Assembly (NCBI GenBank): GCA_023433965.1
Contig: JAEYTQ010000468.1
Coordinates: forward strand, 1 to 5,348
Length of the DNA stretch: 5,348 nt
From: Pseudomonadota bacterium
GTDB lineage: Bacteria; Pseudomonadota; Alphaproteobacteria; Rhizobiales; Xanthobacteraceae
Direction: 5' to 3'
The first letter of the stretch is position 1. Every line of letters begins with the position of its first letter. Positions 1-5,040 of this stretch are shown here, piece by piece. The position numbers and the translations under genes were made by a program. The notes below the pieces were generated by a model. The model was not told the origin of the DNA. It worked only from the letters and a program-made list of their open reading frames with translations, and searched no databases.

Positions 1-216
1 AGCGTTAACAATTGTGGCGGAGATGAGCTGTGGACGAACGAGTCCTGGCTTGTGGACGGACTCGGGACCCCGTTGCGCAGATTCCGCAAATCACATCACT
101 TGATCCGCGACAGGCCCGCGCTGATCCGAGGGGATCGCAGCAGCGACGTTGAGGGAGCGTGCCGGGCCGACCGCGTGCGTATCAAGGACAACAAGAAGGC
201 AAGAGGTCGAGACGGC
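1..216 (+). promoter_or_regulatory. Leader region upstream of the YbjN-domain gene with TGTGGACG repeats and GANTC sites
   Basis: No gene is supported in this stretch, although the YbjN reading frame stays open back to a GTG at 52. The octamer TGTGGACG occurs at 29-36 and 51-58, 22 bp apart (about two helical turns). A related TTGTGGCGG lies at 12-20. Three GANTC sites, the target of the alphaproteobacterial cell-cycle methylase CcrM, sit at 40-44, 59-63 and 80-84. A GTTAAC at 4-9 resembles a CtrA half-site. A small hairpin, GATCC-GAGG-GGATC, lies at 123-136. I cannot place a -35/-10 pair with confidence. That this is the promoter region is inferred from position and motif clustering only. 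Confidence 0.3.
202..206 (+). promoter_or_regulatory. Ribosome binding site of the YbjN-domain gene
   Basis: AGAGG lies 10 nt before the ATG at 217 and is a reasonable Shine-Dalgarno match. It favours this ATG over the GTG at 52, where the same frame first opens and which has only a weak upstream GGC-type match. Confidence 0.5.
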
Positions 217-717
217 ATGTCCCTGCTCGAAGGCACCATCGATTCCAGAAGCCATCCGCTCGCGGTGGTCGAGGATATCGCTGCCAGCAACAACTGGCCG
301 TTCGAACGCTCCGGCGAGGACGAACTCACGATTGTCTCCAAGGGACAATGGACCGACTACCAGCTCTCCTTCACCTGGATGGGCGAGATCGAGGCGCTGC
401 ATCTGGCCTGTGCCTTCGACATGAAGATTCCGCTCGCACGCCGCGGCGAGGTGCAGCGGCTCGTCGCTGCCGTCAACGAGCAGCTGTGGGTCGGCCATTT
501 CGATCTGTGGACCAATACCGGCATGGTCATGCATCGCCAGGCCCTGGTGCTGCCCGGCGGCCTCACCGCCTCGACCGCGCAGTGCGAAGCCATGCTCGCC
601 GGCGCCATCCACGCCTGCGAGCGCTACTTCCCGGCGTTCCAGTTCGTGGTGTGGGCCGGCAAGACTACGGCCGAGGCCATGGACGCCGCGATGTTCGACA
701 CGGTCGGAGAGGCGTAG
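217..717 (+). CDS. YbjN domain-containing protein
   Basis: This encodes a 166-residue soluble protein that I recognise as a YbjN-domain protein (Pfam YbjN family). The family has a fold resembling type III secretion chaperones and no established enzymatic activity; E. coli YbjN is linked to stress and motility phenotypes. The domain covers most of the chain: an N-terminal helix (about residues 13-26), strands around 36-41 and 47-55, a helix around 76-90, the aromatic strand WVGHFDLW (91-98), and a C-terminal helix (about 118-137) followed by FQFVVWAGK (141-149). No signal peptide or membrane segment is visible. The frame stays open back to a GTG at 52, but the added 55 residues are Arg-rich and do not look like folded protein, and the ATG at 217 has a Shine-Dalgarno sequence. 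proC follows on the same strand. I recall this pairing from other Rhizobiales, so co-transcription is plausible, but the function is unknown. Confidence 0.83.
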   Translation: MSLLEGTIDSRSHPLAVVEDIAASNNWPFERSGEDELTIVSKGQWTDYQLSFTWMGEIEALHLACAFDMKIPLARRGEVQRLVAAVNEQLWVGHFDLWTNTGMVMHRQALVLPGGLTASTAQCEAMLAGAIHACERYFPAFQFVVWAGKTTAEAMDAAMFDTVGEA

Positions 718-727
718 GGGCTCTCAC

Positions 728-747
728 AGCGTTGGAGAGCCAACGCT
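728..747 (+). terminator. Perfect hairpin just after the YbjN-domain gene
   Basis: AGCGTTGG (728-735) and CCAACGCT (740-747) form a perfect 8-bp stem around an AGAG loop, 10 nt past the stop codon. A competing stem pairs GCTCTC (720-725) with GAGAGC (735-740). No T-run follows (the next bases are CCCCTGCG), so this is not a classical intrinsic terminator. It may stabilise the mRNA 3' end, attenuate read-through into proC, or be the outer edge of the repeat that starts at 759. Confidence 0.45.
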
Positions 748-758
748 CCCCTGCGCAC

Positions 759-920
759 GTCATCCCGGACAAGCGGACACCAAGCGCGCGCAGATCCGGG
801 ATCCATACCGCGTGATGTCGCTTGGCACGCGGCTTGTTGCCGACACCCCGATCCACTAGAACCGCCTGTGGTTATGGATTTCCCGCCCCCGTGCGCAATT
901 GCGCACTAGGCGGGGATGAC
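759..920. repeat. Composite palindromic intergenic repeat (REP/BIME-like), element A
   Basis: The element is bounded by inverted GTCATCCC (759-766) and GGGATGAC (913-920). The left arm folds as ATCCCGGA (762-769) with TCCGGGAT (795-802). An inner inverted pair, ATCCATA (801-807) and TATGGAT (873-879), brackets the central spacer. The right arm is a hairpin: CCCGCC (882-887) pairs with GGCGGG (909-914), enclosing the 16-nt palindrome GTGCGCAATTGCGCAC (891-906). It fills nearly all of the gap between the YbjN-domain gene and proC. It encodes nothing convincing. Its modules recur in the other gaps of this window, and from memory the type is common in Bradyrhizobium chromosomes. Its right end contains the in-frame ATG at 916. 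Confidence 0.75.
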
Positions 921-942
921 TCCTGAGTGTGTGGCAGCAGCG

Positions 943-1767
943 ATGGCAAACAACCCCCTCCAAGACATCACCGGCACCATCCTGCTTGCCGGCGCCGGCA
1001 AGATGGGCGGCGCGATGCTGACCGGGTGGCTTGCGGGCGGGCTCGACCCGCGCCGCGTCGCGGTGATCGATCCGCACGTCTCGCCTGAGATCACCGCGCT
1101 TGCCGCAAGGGGCGTCGCGCTCAATCCCGACGTCACGACCATCGGGGGGATCGACACGCTGGTGGTCGCGGTCAAGCCGCAGATGTTCCGCGAGGCCGGC
1201 CCGAAGCTGAAGCAATTCGTTACGGACGGGACCTCGGTGGTCTCGATCATGGCGGGCACCACGATCGCCTCGCTCGAACAGGTCTGCGGCGGCGCCGTGG
1301 TGCGCGCGATGCCGAACACGCCGGCTGCGATCGGCCGCGGCATCACCGTGGCCGTTGCGGCAAGCAAGGTGAGCGCCGCCCAGCGCGCGGTGGCCGATGC
1401 ACTGCTGCGCGCCACCGGCTCGGTCGAATGGGTCGAGGATGAGGGCCTCATGGACGCCGTGACCGCCGTGTCCGGCTCGGGTCCGGCCTATGTGTTCCTG
1501 CTCGCCGAGGAGCTGGCGCGGGCCGGCGTCGAAGCCGGACTGCCAGAAGCGCTCGCAACCAGGCTCGCACGCGAAACCGTCGCGGGCTCCGGCGAACTTC
1601 TCCACCAGTCGGACCTTCCCTCCGCGACGCTGCGCCAGAACGTCACCTCGCCCGGCGGCACCACCGCCGCCGCGCTCGGCGTGCTCCAGGGCGAGCCGGG
1701 CCTGCGCGAGCTGATGATCCGCGCGATTGCCGCGGCGACGCAGCGGTCGAGGGAATTGGCGAAGTAG
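943..1767 (+). CDS. proC: Pyrroline-5-carboxylate reductase
   Basis: ProC catalyses the last step of proline synthesis, NAD(P)H-dependent reduction of 1-pyrroline-5-carboxylate to L-proline, in the cytoplasm. The 274 residues match the family's usual length. The Rossmann motif GAGKMGG is at 17-23, AVKPQ at 76-80, IMAGTT at 102-107, RAMPNTPA at 121-128 and AVSGSGPAYVF at 175-185. The C-terminal family signature, containing NVTSPGGTT, is at 233-241 within the helical dimerisation domain. The frame opens 27 nt earlier, at an ATG at 916, but that codon lies in the terminal inverted repeat of the upstream palindromic element, so I chose the ATG at 943 (MANNPLQ...). Neither start has a good Shine-Dalgarno sequence: AGG at 908-910 is the only match near 916, and nothing clear precedes 943. 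Transcription may come from the YbjN-domain promoter or from a promoter hidden in the repeat. Function is nearly certain; the start is less so. Confidence 0.95.
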   Translation: MANNPLQDITGTILLAGAGKMGGAMLTGWLAGGLDPRRVAVIDPHVSPEITALAARGVALNPDVTTIGGIDTLVVAVKPQMFREAGPKLKQFVTDGTSVVSIMAGTTIASLEQVCGGAVVRAMPNTPAAIGRGITVAVAASKVSAAQRAVADALLRATGSVEWVEDEGLMDAVTAVSGSGPAYVFLLAEELARAGVEAGLPEALATRLARETVAGSGELLHQSDLPSATLRQNVTSPGGTTAAALGVLQGEPGLRELMIRAIAAATQRSRELAK

Positions 1768-1772
1768 TTGAT

Positions 1773-1878
1773 CCTCATGGTGAGGAGGCGCGAAGCGCCG
1801 TCTCGAACCATGAAAGGCCCGGCTCTCGCCCGCAGCCATCCTTCGAGACGACCGCTACCCGGTCTCCTCAGGATGAGG
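1773..1878. repeat. Palindromic intergenic repeat between convergent genes, element B
   Basis: The outer arms are CCTCATGGTGAGGAG (1773-1787) and CTCCTCAGGATGAGG (1864-1878), complementary except at two positions. Inside are a hairpin, GGCGC-GAA-GCGCC (1787-1799), and a perfect 9-bp inverted pair, CGTCTCGAA (1799-1807) with TTCGAGACG (1842-1850). The element occupies almost the whole gap between proC and the convergent thioesterase gene. Both transcripts would end in it, so it could act as a bidirectional terminator or 3'-end stabiliser; that role is inferred. I recall near-identical CGTCTCGAACCATG / CATCCTTCGAGACG pairs from Bradyrhizobium intergenic regions. It appears to be a different repeat family from element A. 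Confidence 0.72.
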
Positions 1879-1894
1879 GCAGAGAAGGCGGAAG

Positions 1895-2290
1895 CTAAGT
1901 CGCCCCCAACCGCTTGTTGAACATCTCGACATTGACGAGACCGCGGGCGTGGCGGCCTTCGCCGAGCTTGCGCGTGCCCTCGAACGCTTCGACCTCGAAG
2001 CGGATGACGCGGCGCTCGACGGCGACGACCTTTGCCGTGGTCCGCACGGTGGCCCCGACCAGCGCGGCGGCGAGATGGCGGATGTCGACCTCGGTGCCGA
2101 CCGTGACCCAGCCCGGCTGGAGCGCCGAGCGGATCGCATCGCCCGCCGTCATCTCCATCTCCAGGATCATCATCGGCGTCGCGTAGACAAAGGGCATGCC
2201 TGATACGAAATGCCCGACCGTGCGCTCCACCGGGACCACCAGCGTGCGCTCGGCGCTCATGCCTGTTGTGATGAAGTCGCGTGCGTCCAT
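1895..2290 (-). CDS. FlK-like hotdog-fold thioesterase family protein
   Basis: This 131-residue single-domain hotdog protein resembles fluoroacetyl-CoA thioesterase FlK of Streptomyces cattleya. Aligned by eye, the FlK catalytic set Thr42, Glu50 and His76 corresponds to Thr38 (in VYATPMM), Glu46 (in LEMEMT) and His72 (in GTEVDIRH), with matching spacing within each segment. The rest of the fold also fits: the helix around 40-57, strands around 76-88 and 94-104, and the closing segment EGRHARGLVNVEMFNKRL (111-128), which mirrors the FlK C-terminus. The likely reaction is hydrolysis of a short or small acyl-CoA. Fluoroacetyl-CoA is not implied, because most family members in proteobacteria have no known substrate. 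No signal peptide is seen. The ATG at 2290 is the first start in frame; Met11 is an alternative. It is the last of the minus-strand genes and converges on proC. Its link to the upstream tautomerase gene is uncertain because repeat C lies between them. Confidence 0.85.
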   Translation of the reverse strand: MDARDFITTGMSAERTLVVPVERTVGHFVSGMPFVYATPMMILEMEMTAGDAIRSALQPGWVTVGTEVDIRHLAAALVGATVRTTAKVVAVERRVIRFEVEAFEGTRKLGEGRHARGLVNVEMFNKRLGAT

Positions 2291-2304
2291 GGTGCTTGCC
2301 CGTA

Positions 2305-2416
2305 ATTCCGGGACGGCGCATAGCGCCGAACTATGGTGCGCGGTTGCGCACCAGAGAATCCAGAAGTTTGCGGCACGAGATTCCGGGGTTCGCGCTTCGC
2401 GCGCCCAGGAATGACG
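2305..2416. repeat. Composite palindromic intergenic repeat, element C
   Basis: Three hairpins lie in series: CGGCGC-ATA-GCGCCG (2314-2328), GGTGCGC-GGTT-GCGCACC (2335-2352), and a larger one in which ATTCCGGGG (2380-2388) pairs, with one mismatch, with CCCAGGAAT (2404-2412) around a CGCG-CTT-CGCG core (2391-2401). The second hairpin has the same design as the GTGCGCAATTGCGCAC core of element A. AATTCCGGGA (2305-2314) and GATTCCGGGG (2379-2388) are near-identical arm sequences within the element. It fills the gap between the tautomerase and thioesterase genes, ending 8 bases before the tautomerase stop codon, and carries no gene. Confidence 0.72.
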
Positions 2417-2429
2417 CTAACGCGTCATT
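2410..2429 (-). terminator. Hairpin spanning the stop codon of the tautomerase gene
   Basis: AATGACGC (2410-2417) and GCGTCATT (2422-2429) form a perfect 8-bp stem with a 4-nt loop. The tautomerase stop codon (2425-2427) lies in one arm, and the other arm is the end of repeat C. No T-run follows in the direction of transcription. It may act as a 3'-end stabiliser or weak terminator. A role in terminating translation is not supported. Confidence 0.45.
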
Positions 2430-2628
2430 TCTTCGCCGCCGCCGCGCGCTCCACGAAGGTCTTGCCGCCCTTCATCTTGTGGCGGAGCGGGGCTTCGTTG
2501 ATCTGGATGACGACCGCGTCGGCGTCGACGCCGAGATTCTTCACCAGCGCCTGGGTGATGTCGCGCATCATGCCGGCCTTCTGCTCGTCGGTGCGGCCTT
2601 CGGCCATGCTGATGGTGATCTCAGGCAT
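2425..2628 (-). CDS. 4-oxalocrotonate tautomerase family protein
   Basis: This is a 67-residue tautomerase-superfamily protein of the 4-OT type. After removal of the start Met, the N-terminal Pro1 would be the catalytic base for keto-enol tautomerisation, and such proteins usually assemble as hexamers. Counting from Pro1, it aligns without gaps to classical 4-OT: EGR (9-11), DEQK (13-16), Arg21, Glu44, His49 and GG (53-54) are shared. Arg11, which binds substrate in 4-OT, is present. Arg39 and Phe50, also important in 4-OT, are replaced by Val39 and Lys50. The true substrate is therefore probably not 4-oxalocrotonate, and there are no meta-cleavage genes nearby. The C-terminus is a short Ala/Lys tail (ERAAAAKK). 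A good Shine-Dalgarno sequence supports the ATG at 2628. The gene lies 127 bases downstream of hisS, with repeat D between. Confidence 0.9.
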   Translation of the reverse strand: MPEITISMAEGRTDEQKAGMMRDITQALVKNLGVDADAVVIQINEAPLRHKMKGGKTFVERAAAAKK

Positions 2629-2634
2629 TCTTCT

Positions 2635-2640
2635 CTCCCT
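2635..2640 (-). promoter_or_regulatory. Ribosome binding site of the tautomerase gene
   Basis: Read on the minus strand, AGGGAG lies 6 nt before the ATG at 2628. It is the clearest Shine-Dalgarno sequence in the window and fixes Pro as the second residue, as the catalytic mechanism requires. Confidence 0.65.
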
Positions 2641-2656
2641 GCTGCTCTGGTGCTGC

Positions 2657-2741
2657 CGTCATGGCCGGGCTTGTCCCGGTCATCCAACGTTCTTCTCTAT
2701 CAAACAAGACGTGGCTGCCCGGGACAAGCCCGCGCAAGACG
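2657..2741. repeat. Palindromic intergenic repeat with a 13-bp perfect inverted core, element D
   Basis: GGGCTTGTCCCGG (2667-2679) is perfectly inverted as CCGGGACAAGCCC (2719-2731). The outer tips are CGTC (2657-2660) and GACG (2738-2741). Further in, ACGTTCTT (2687-2694) pairs with AAGACGT (2706-2712) with one bulged base. The right outer flank (CGCGCAAGACG) has diverged from the left (CGTCATGGCC), suggesting an old copy. It lies between hisS and the tautomerase gene. From memory, this CGTCATGGCCGGGCTTGTCCCGG unit is widespread in Bradyrhizobium and Rhodopseudomonas intergenic DNA. It may act as a transcript-end hairpin for hisS. Confidence 0.75.
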
Positions 2742-2755
2742 ATTGGGGCGAATAG

Positions 2756-4276
2756 CTAGCCCCACTTCACGTCATGGCGCGCCAGCACTTCGCGCACCTT
2801 GGCGACGAGGTCGACCTCGCTGCACGAGAACTGTGCCGGCCGGCTCTCGCGCCATTCCTGGTTGGAGGCGATCGCAGCCGCCGCCTTGGCACCCTCGATC
2901 AGGTCCTTGACCTCCACCTCGCCGCGCGCCTTTTCATCTGACCCCTGGATGATGACGCAAGGCGAGTTGCGGCGGTCGGCATATTTGAGCTGGTTGCCCA
3001 TGTTCTTGGGGTTGCCGAGATAGAGCTCGGCGCGGATGCCGGCGGTGCGCAAGGATGCGACCATCTTCTGGTAATCGGCGACGCGGTCGCGGTCGAACAC
3101 GGTCACGACGACGGGGCCGAACTCCGGCTTGGTGTCGAGCTTGCCGAGCAGCGTCAGCGCGGCCTGCAAGCGCGACACGCCGATCGAGAATCCCGTTGCC
3201 GGCACCGGCTCGCCGCGGAAGCGCGAGACGAGGCCGTCATAGCGGCCACCGCCACCGACCGAGCCGAAGCGCACCGGCCGGCCCTTCTCGTCCTTGGTGT
3301 CGAGCAGCAGTTCGACCTCGTAGACGGGGCCGGTGTAATATTCGAGGCCGCGCACGACCGAGGGATCGATTTTAATGCGATCCGCACCATAACCGGACGC
3401 CGTCACCAGCTTGGCAATCTCTTCCAGCTCGCTCACGCCGGCCTGACCGATCGCACTCTTGGCGAGGTAGGCTTCGGCAGCGGCAATCGCCTCTTTCCAA
3501 TCCTCGCGCGGCTTGGTGATGGCGAGAACGACGTCGGCTTCAGCCGCGCTCAGATTTGCGCCTTTGGTAAAGTCGCCCTTGCCTTCTTCGCCGCCATCCC
3601 ATCGTCCGGGCCCGAGCAGCTTGCGCACCTCGTCGGCGGAGAATTTGTCGAGCTTGTCGATCGCACGCAGCACCGTGAGCCTGCGGCCGGCGTTCTCGTC
3701 ACCAGCAAGCCCGATGGCTTCCAGGACGCCGTCGAGCACCTTGCGGTTATTCACCTTCACCACATACTGGCCGCGCGCGATGCCGAGCGCCTCCATCGTG
3801 TCCGCCGCCATCATGCAGATCTCCGCGTCCGCCGCCGGCGTCGCCGAGCCGACCGTGTCGGCATCGAACTGCATGAACTGGCGGAAGCGGCCGGGGCCGG
3901 GCTTCTCGTTGCGGAAGACGTAGCCGACGCGATAGCTGCGGTAGGGCAGGACCAGCGCATCGGTGCCGTAGCGTTCGCCGACATAGCGCGCCAGCGGCGC
4001 GGTCAAATCGTAGCGCAGGCTGATCCACTGCTCGTCGTCGTCCTGGAACGAGAACACGCCCTCGTTCGGACGATCCTGGTCGGGCAGGAACTTGCCGAGC
4101 GCGTCGGTGTATTCCATCGCCGGCGTCTCCACCGGCTCGAAGCCGTAGAGCTCGTAGACGGCGCGGATTTTCTCGACCATCTCGCGCGTCGCCCGGATCC
4201 CGGCGGGATCGCGATCCTCCAGCCCGCGCGGCAGGCGAGCCTTCAGCTTCTGGGATTTTTTGGGTTTCTCGGCCAT
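2756..4276 (-). CDS. hisS: Histidyl-tRNA synthetase (histidine--tRNA ligase)
   Basis: HisRS attaches histidine to tRNA-His using ATP. It is a class II synthetase acting as a cytoplasmic homodimer. At 506 residues it is longer than E. coli HisRS (424), as expected for the alphaproteobacterial form. Visible landmarks are the motif 1 region [12 protein letters not shown] (45-56), RYDLT (88-92), motif 2 with its loop [14 protein letters not shown] (121-134), an insertion domain (about 200-300), the histidine-binding motif RGLEYYTG (309-316) with catalytic Arg309, motif 3 elements GGGGRYDGL (341-349) and GFSIGVSRL (362-370), and the C-terminal anticodon-binding domain (about 386-503). The N-terminus has a short Lys-rich leader ([18 protein letters not shown]). 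No clear Shine-Dalgarno sequence precedes the ATG at 4276. The motif 2 loop differs from the E. coli form (ERPQKGRYRQF), fitting the divergent alphaproteobacterial tRNA-His recognition. Neighbours on the same strand are unrelated in function, and repeats flank the gene on both sides. Confidence 0.97.
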   Translation of the reverse strand: MAEKPKKSQKLKARLPRGLEDRDPAGIRATREMVEKIRAVYELYGFEPVETPAMEYTDALGKFLPDQDRPNEGVFSFQDDDEQWISLRYDLTAPLARYVGERYGTDALVLPYRSYRVGYVFRNEKPGPGRFRQFMQFDADTVGSATPAADAEICMMAADTMEALGIARGQYVVKVNNRKVLDGVLEAIGLAGDENAGRRLTVLRAIDKLDKFSADEVRKLLGPGRWDGGEEGKGDFTKGANLSAAEADVVLAITKPREDWKEAIAAAEAYLAKSAIGQAGVSELEEIAKLVTASGYGADRIKIDPSVVRGLEYYTGPVYEVELLLDTKDEKGRPVRFGSVGGGGRYDGLVSRFRGEPVPATGFSIGVSRLQAALTLLGKLDTKPEFGPVVVTVFDRDRVADYQKMVASLRTAGIRAELYLGNPKNMGNQLKYADRRNSPCVIIQGSDEKARGEVEVKDLIEGAKAAAAIASNQEWRESRPAQFSCSEVDLVAKVREVLARHDVKWG

Positions 4277-4328
4277 GCGCGGCGTTTACCAGCCGGGGCG
4301 CGAGGCGGCAACGGGTGTTGGAGGGGAA

Positions 4329-4371
4329 CGTCATGCCGGGGAGATGCGCAAGCATCGAACCCGGAATGACG
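4329..4371. repeat. Single REP-like hairpin with a GCAA tetraloop, element E
   Basis: CGTCATGCCGGG (4329-4340) pairs, with one mismatch, with CCCGGAATGACG (4360-4371). The tip is GATGC-GCAA-GCATC (4343-4356), a 5-bp stem capped by a GNRA-type GCAA loop. It is the most compact copy of the CGTCATnCCGG / CCGGnATGACG design in the window. It lies 8 bases beyond the DUF2314 stop codon, in the gap before hisS, where it could serve as a 3'-end hairpin for the DUF2314 transcript. Confidence 0.75.
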
Positions 4372-4379
4372 CCCTACAT

Positions 4380-4904
4380 TCACGGCTGCTCCATCCGTGC
4401 CCTCAGCGCGTCCGCGTCCGCCTTCGGCAGCGATTTCAGCGTCGGCCTGATGGTCTCGCCGCCGACGATCTTGCCGTTGCGCATGAACATCCAGTCCGAG
4501 ACGTCGGCCTCGGCGAACTTGACCTTGTCGCCGGCCCGCTTGCCCGGCATGTCGCGCGGCTCGTTGGCGAAGACGCCGGCCAGGGTCCCGTCGGGCTGCT
4601 TCTTCACCTCGCCGATCCAGATGTGCTCCCCGCCCTTGCGGGTCGGGAAGCGCACCTTGAGGGCGTGCCCGGCCTCGGACGGCTTCGGCGATTCATAGGA
4701 GGCCCAGAAGGTCGGGAGCGTGGCACGGGCGCGCGTGATCGCGGCGTTCATCTCGGGATCGGAGGTGCGCACATCGACGATCGGCGAGCGATCTTGCGCG
4801 ATGACCTCGTGCGCCGGGCCTATGGTCAGGATGCCGAAGACGGAGACGCCAGTGATTGCGGCGAGAACGGCCCACTTGATGGGCTGCGAGAGCTGTGTTG
4901 CCAT
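4380..4904 (-). CDS. DUF2314 domain-containing protein, predicted exported or membrane-anchored
   Basis: This 174-residue protein carries a DUF2314-type domain, a family of unknown function related in sequence to E. coli YegJ. The N-terminus has a basic Lys10 followed by a hydrophobic stretch (about 11-31), then AHEVIA-QD. The V-I-A at 34-36 would suit signal peptidase I, so the protein is probably periplasmic, or alternatively anchored by one N-terminal helix. The domain runs from about 47 to 155. It begins with a segment typical of the family, DPEMNAAITRARATLPTFW (49-67), then has KVRFPT (83-88), EHIWIGEV (93-100), GVFANEPRDM (110-119) and the strand-rich DWMFMRNGKIVGGET (137-151). No catalytic motif is recognisable. 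The start at 4904 gives the complete signal sequence. The Shine-Dalgarno sequence is weak, and a small hairpin lies just upstream. It sits between ilvE and hisS on the same strand with no evident functional tie to either. Confidence 0.85.
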   Translation of the reverse strand: MATQLSQPIKWAVLAAITGVSVFGILTIGPAHEVIAQDRSPIVDVRTSDPEMNAAITRARATLPTFWASYESPKPSEAGHALKVRFPTRKGGEHIWIGEVKKQPDGTLAGVFANEPRDMPGKRAGDKVKFAEADVSDWMFMRNGKIVGGETIRPTLKSLPKADADALRARMEQP

Positions 4905-4915
4905 GATCGCGATAT

Positions 4916-4939
4916 CCAGGATGCCTCGATGTATCCTGG
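4916..4939 (-). promoter_or_regulatory. Small inverted repeat in the 5' region of the DUF2314 gene
   Basis: CCAGGAT (4916-4922) and ATCCTGG (4933-4939) form a perfect 7-bp inverted repeat with a 10-nt spacer, ending 11 nt before the ATG at 4904. Possible roles are a leader hairpin affecting ribosome access or an operator half-site pair. The position supports a regulatory role, but nothing more specific can be seen. The rest of the gap, 4940-4994, holds no recognisable promoter. Confidence 0.35.
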
Positions 4940-4994
4940 CTTTGTCGCCGAGTTATGGCGGCGCGTTCACTGCATGATAAGCCGCAAGCATTGC

Positions 4995-5029
4995 ACGTTT
5001 CCCCTCTCCTCATCAGAAAGGGGAAACGT
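4995..5029 (-). terminator. Strong hairpin downstream of the aminotransferase gene
   Basis: ACGTTTCCCCT (4995-5005) and AGGGGAAACGT (5019-5029) form a perfect 11-bp stem with a 13-nt loop. It starts 11 nt past the aminotransferase stop codon on the minus strand. No T-run follows in that direction (the next bases read GCAATGC). It is the likely transcript end of ilvE, either as a non-canonical terminator or as a barrier to 3' exonuclease. Its sequence is unlike the REP-type elements in the other gaps. Confidence 0.65.
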
Positions 5030-5040
5030 TTCGACTTCGA

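Noticed and set aside
29..58. TGTGGACG octamers as DnaA boxes or an origin
   Set aside because: Only TGTGGA matches the reverse of the DnaA box TTATCCACA; there is no AT-rich unwinding region and no dnaA or parAB neighbourhood.
52..216. N-terminal extension of the YbjN protein from a GTG at 52
   Set aside because: The extension is Arg-rich without domain character, overlaps the motif-rich leader, and the ATG at 217 has a better ribosome binding site.
159..815. 218-codon plus-strand frame overlapping the YbjN-domain gene
   Set aside because: Out-of-frame Arg-rich translation that runs into repeat A; the YbjN frame is clearly the real one.
759..920. Element A as a miniature inverted-repeat transposon (MITE) or CRISPR remnant
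   Set aside because: No clear target-site duplication flanks it, and the repeats are palindromic modules, not spaced direct repeats. A REP/BIME-like element explains the structure better, although a MITE origin is not excluded.
856..1839. 327-codon open frame on the minus strand opposite proC
   Set aside because: Arg/His/Gly-rich shadow composition typical of the antisense frame of a high-GC gene; no recognisable domain, and proC on the other strand is certain.
1488..2321. 277-codon minus-strand frame overlapping proC, repeat B and the thioesterase gene
   Set aside because: It crosses a palindromic repeat and two real genes in the wrong frame, with low-complexity Arg/Gly/His-rich translation.
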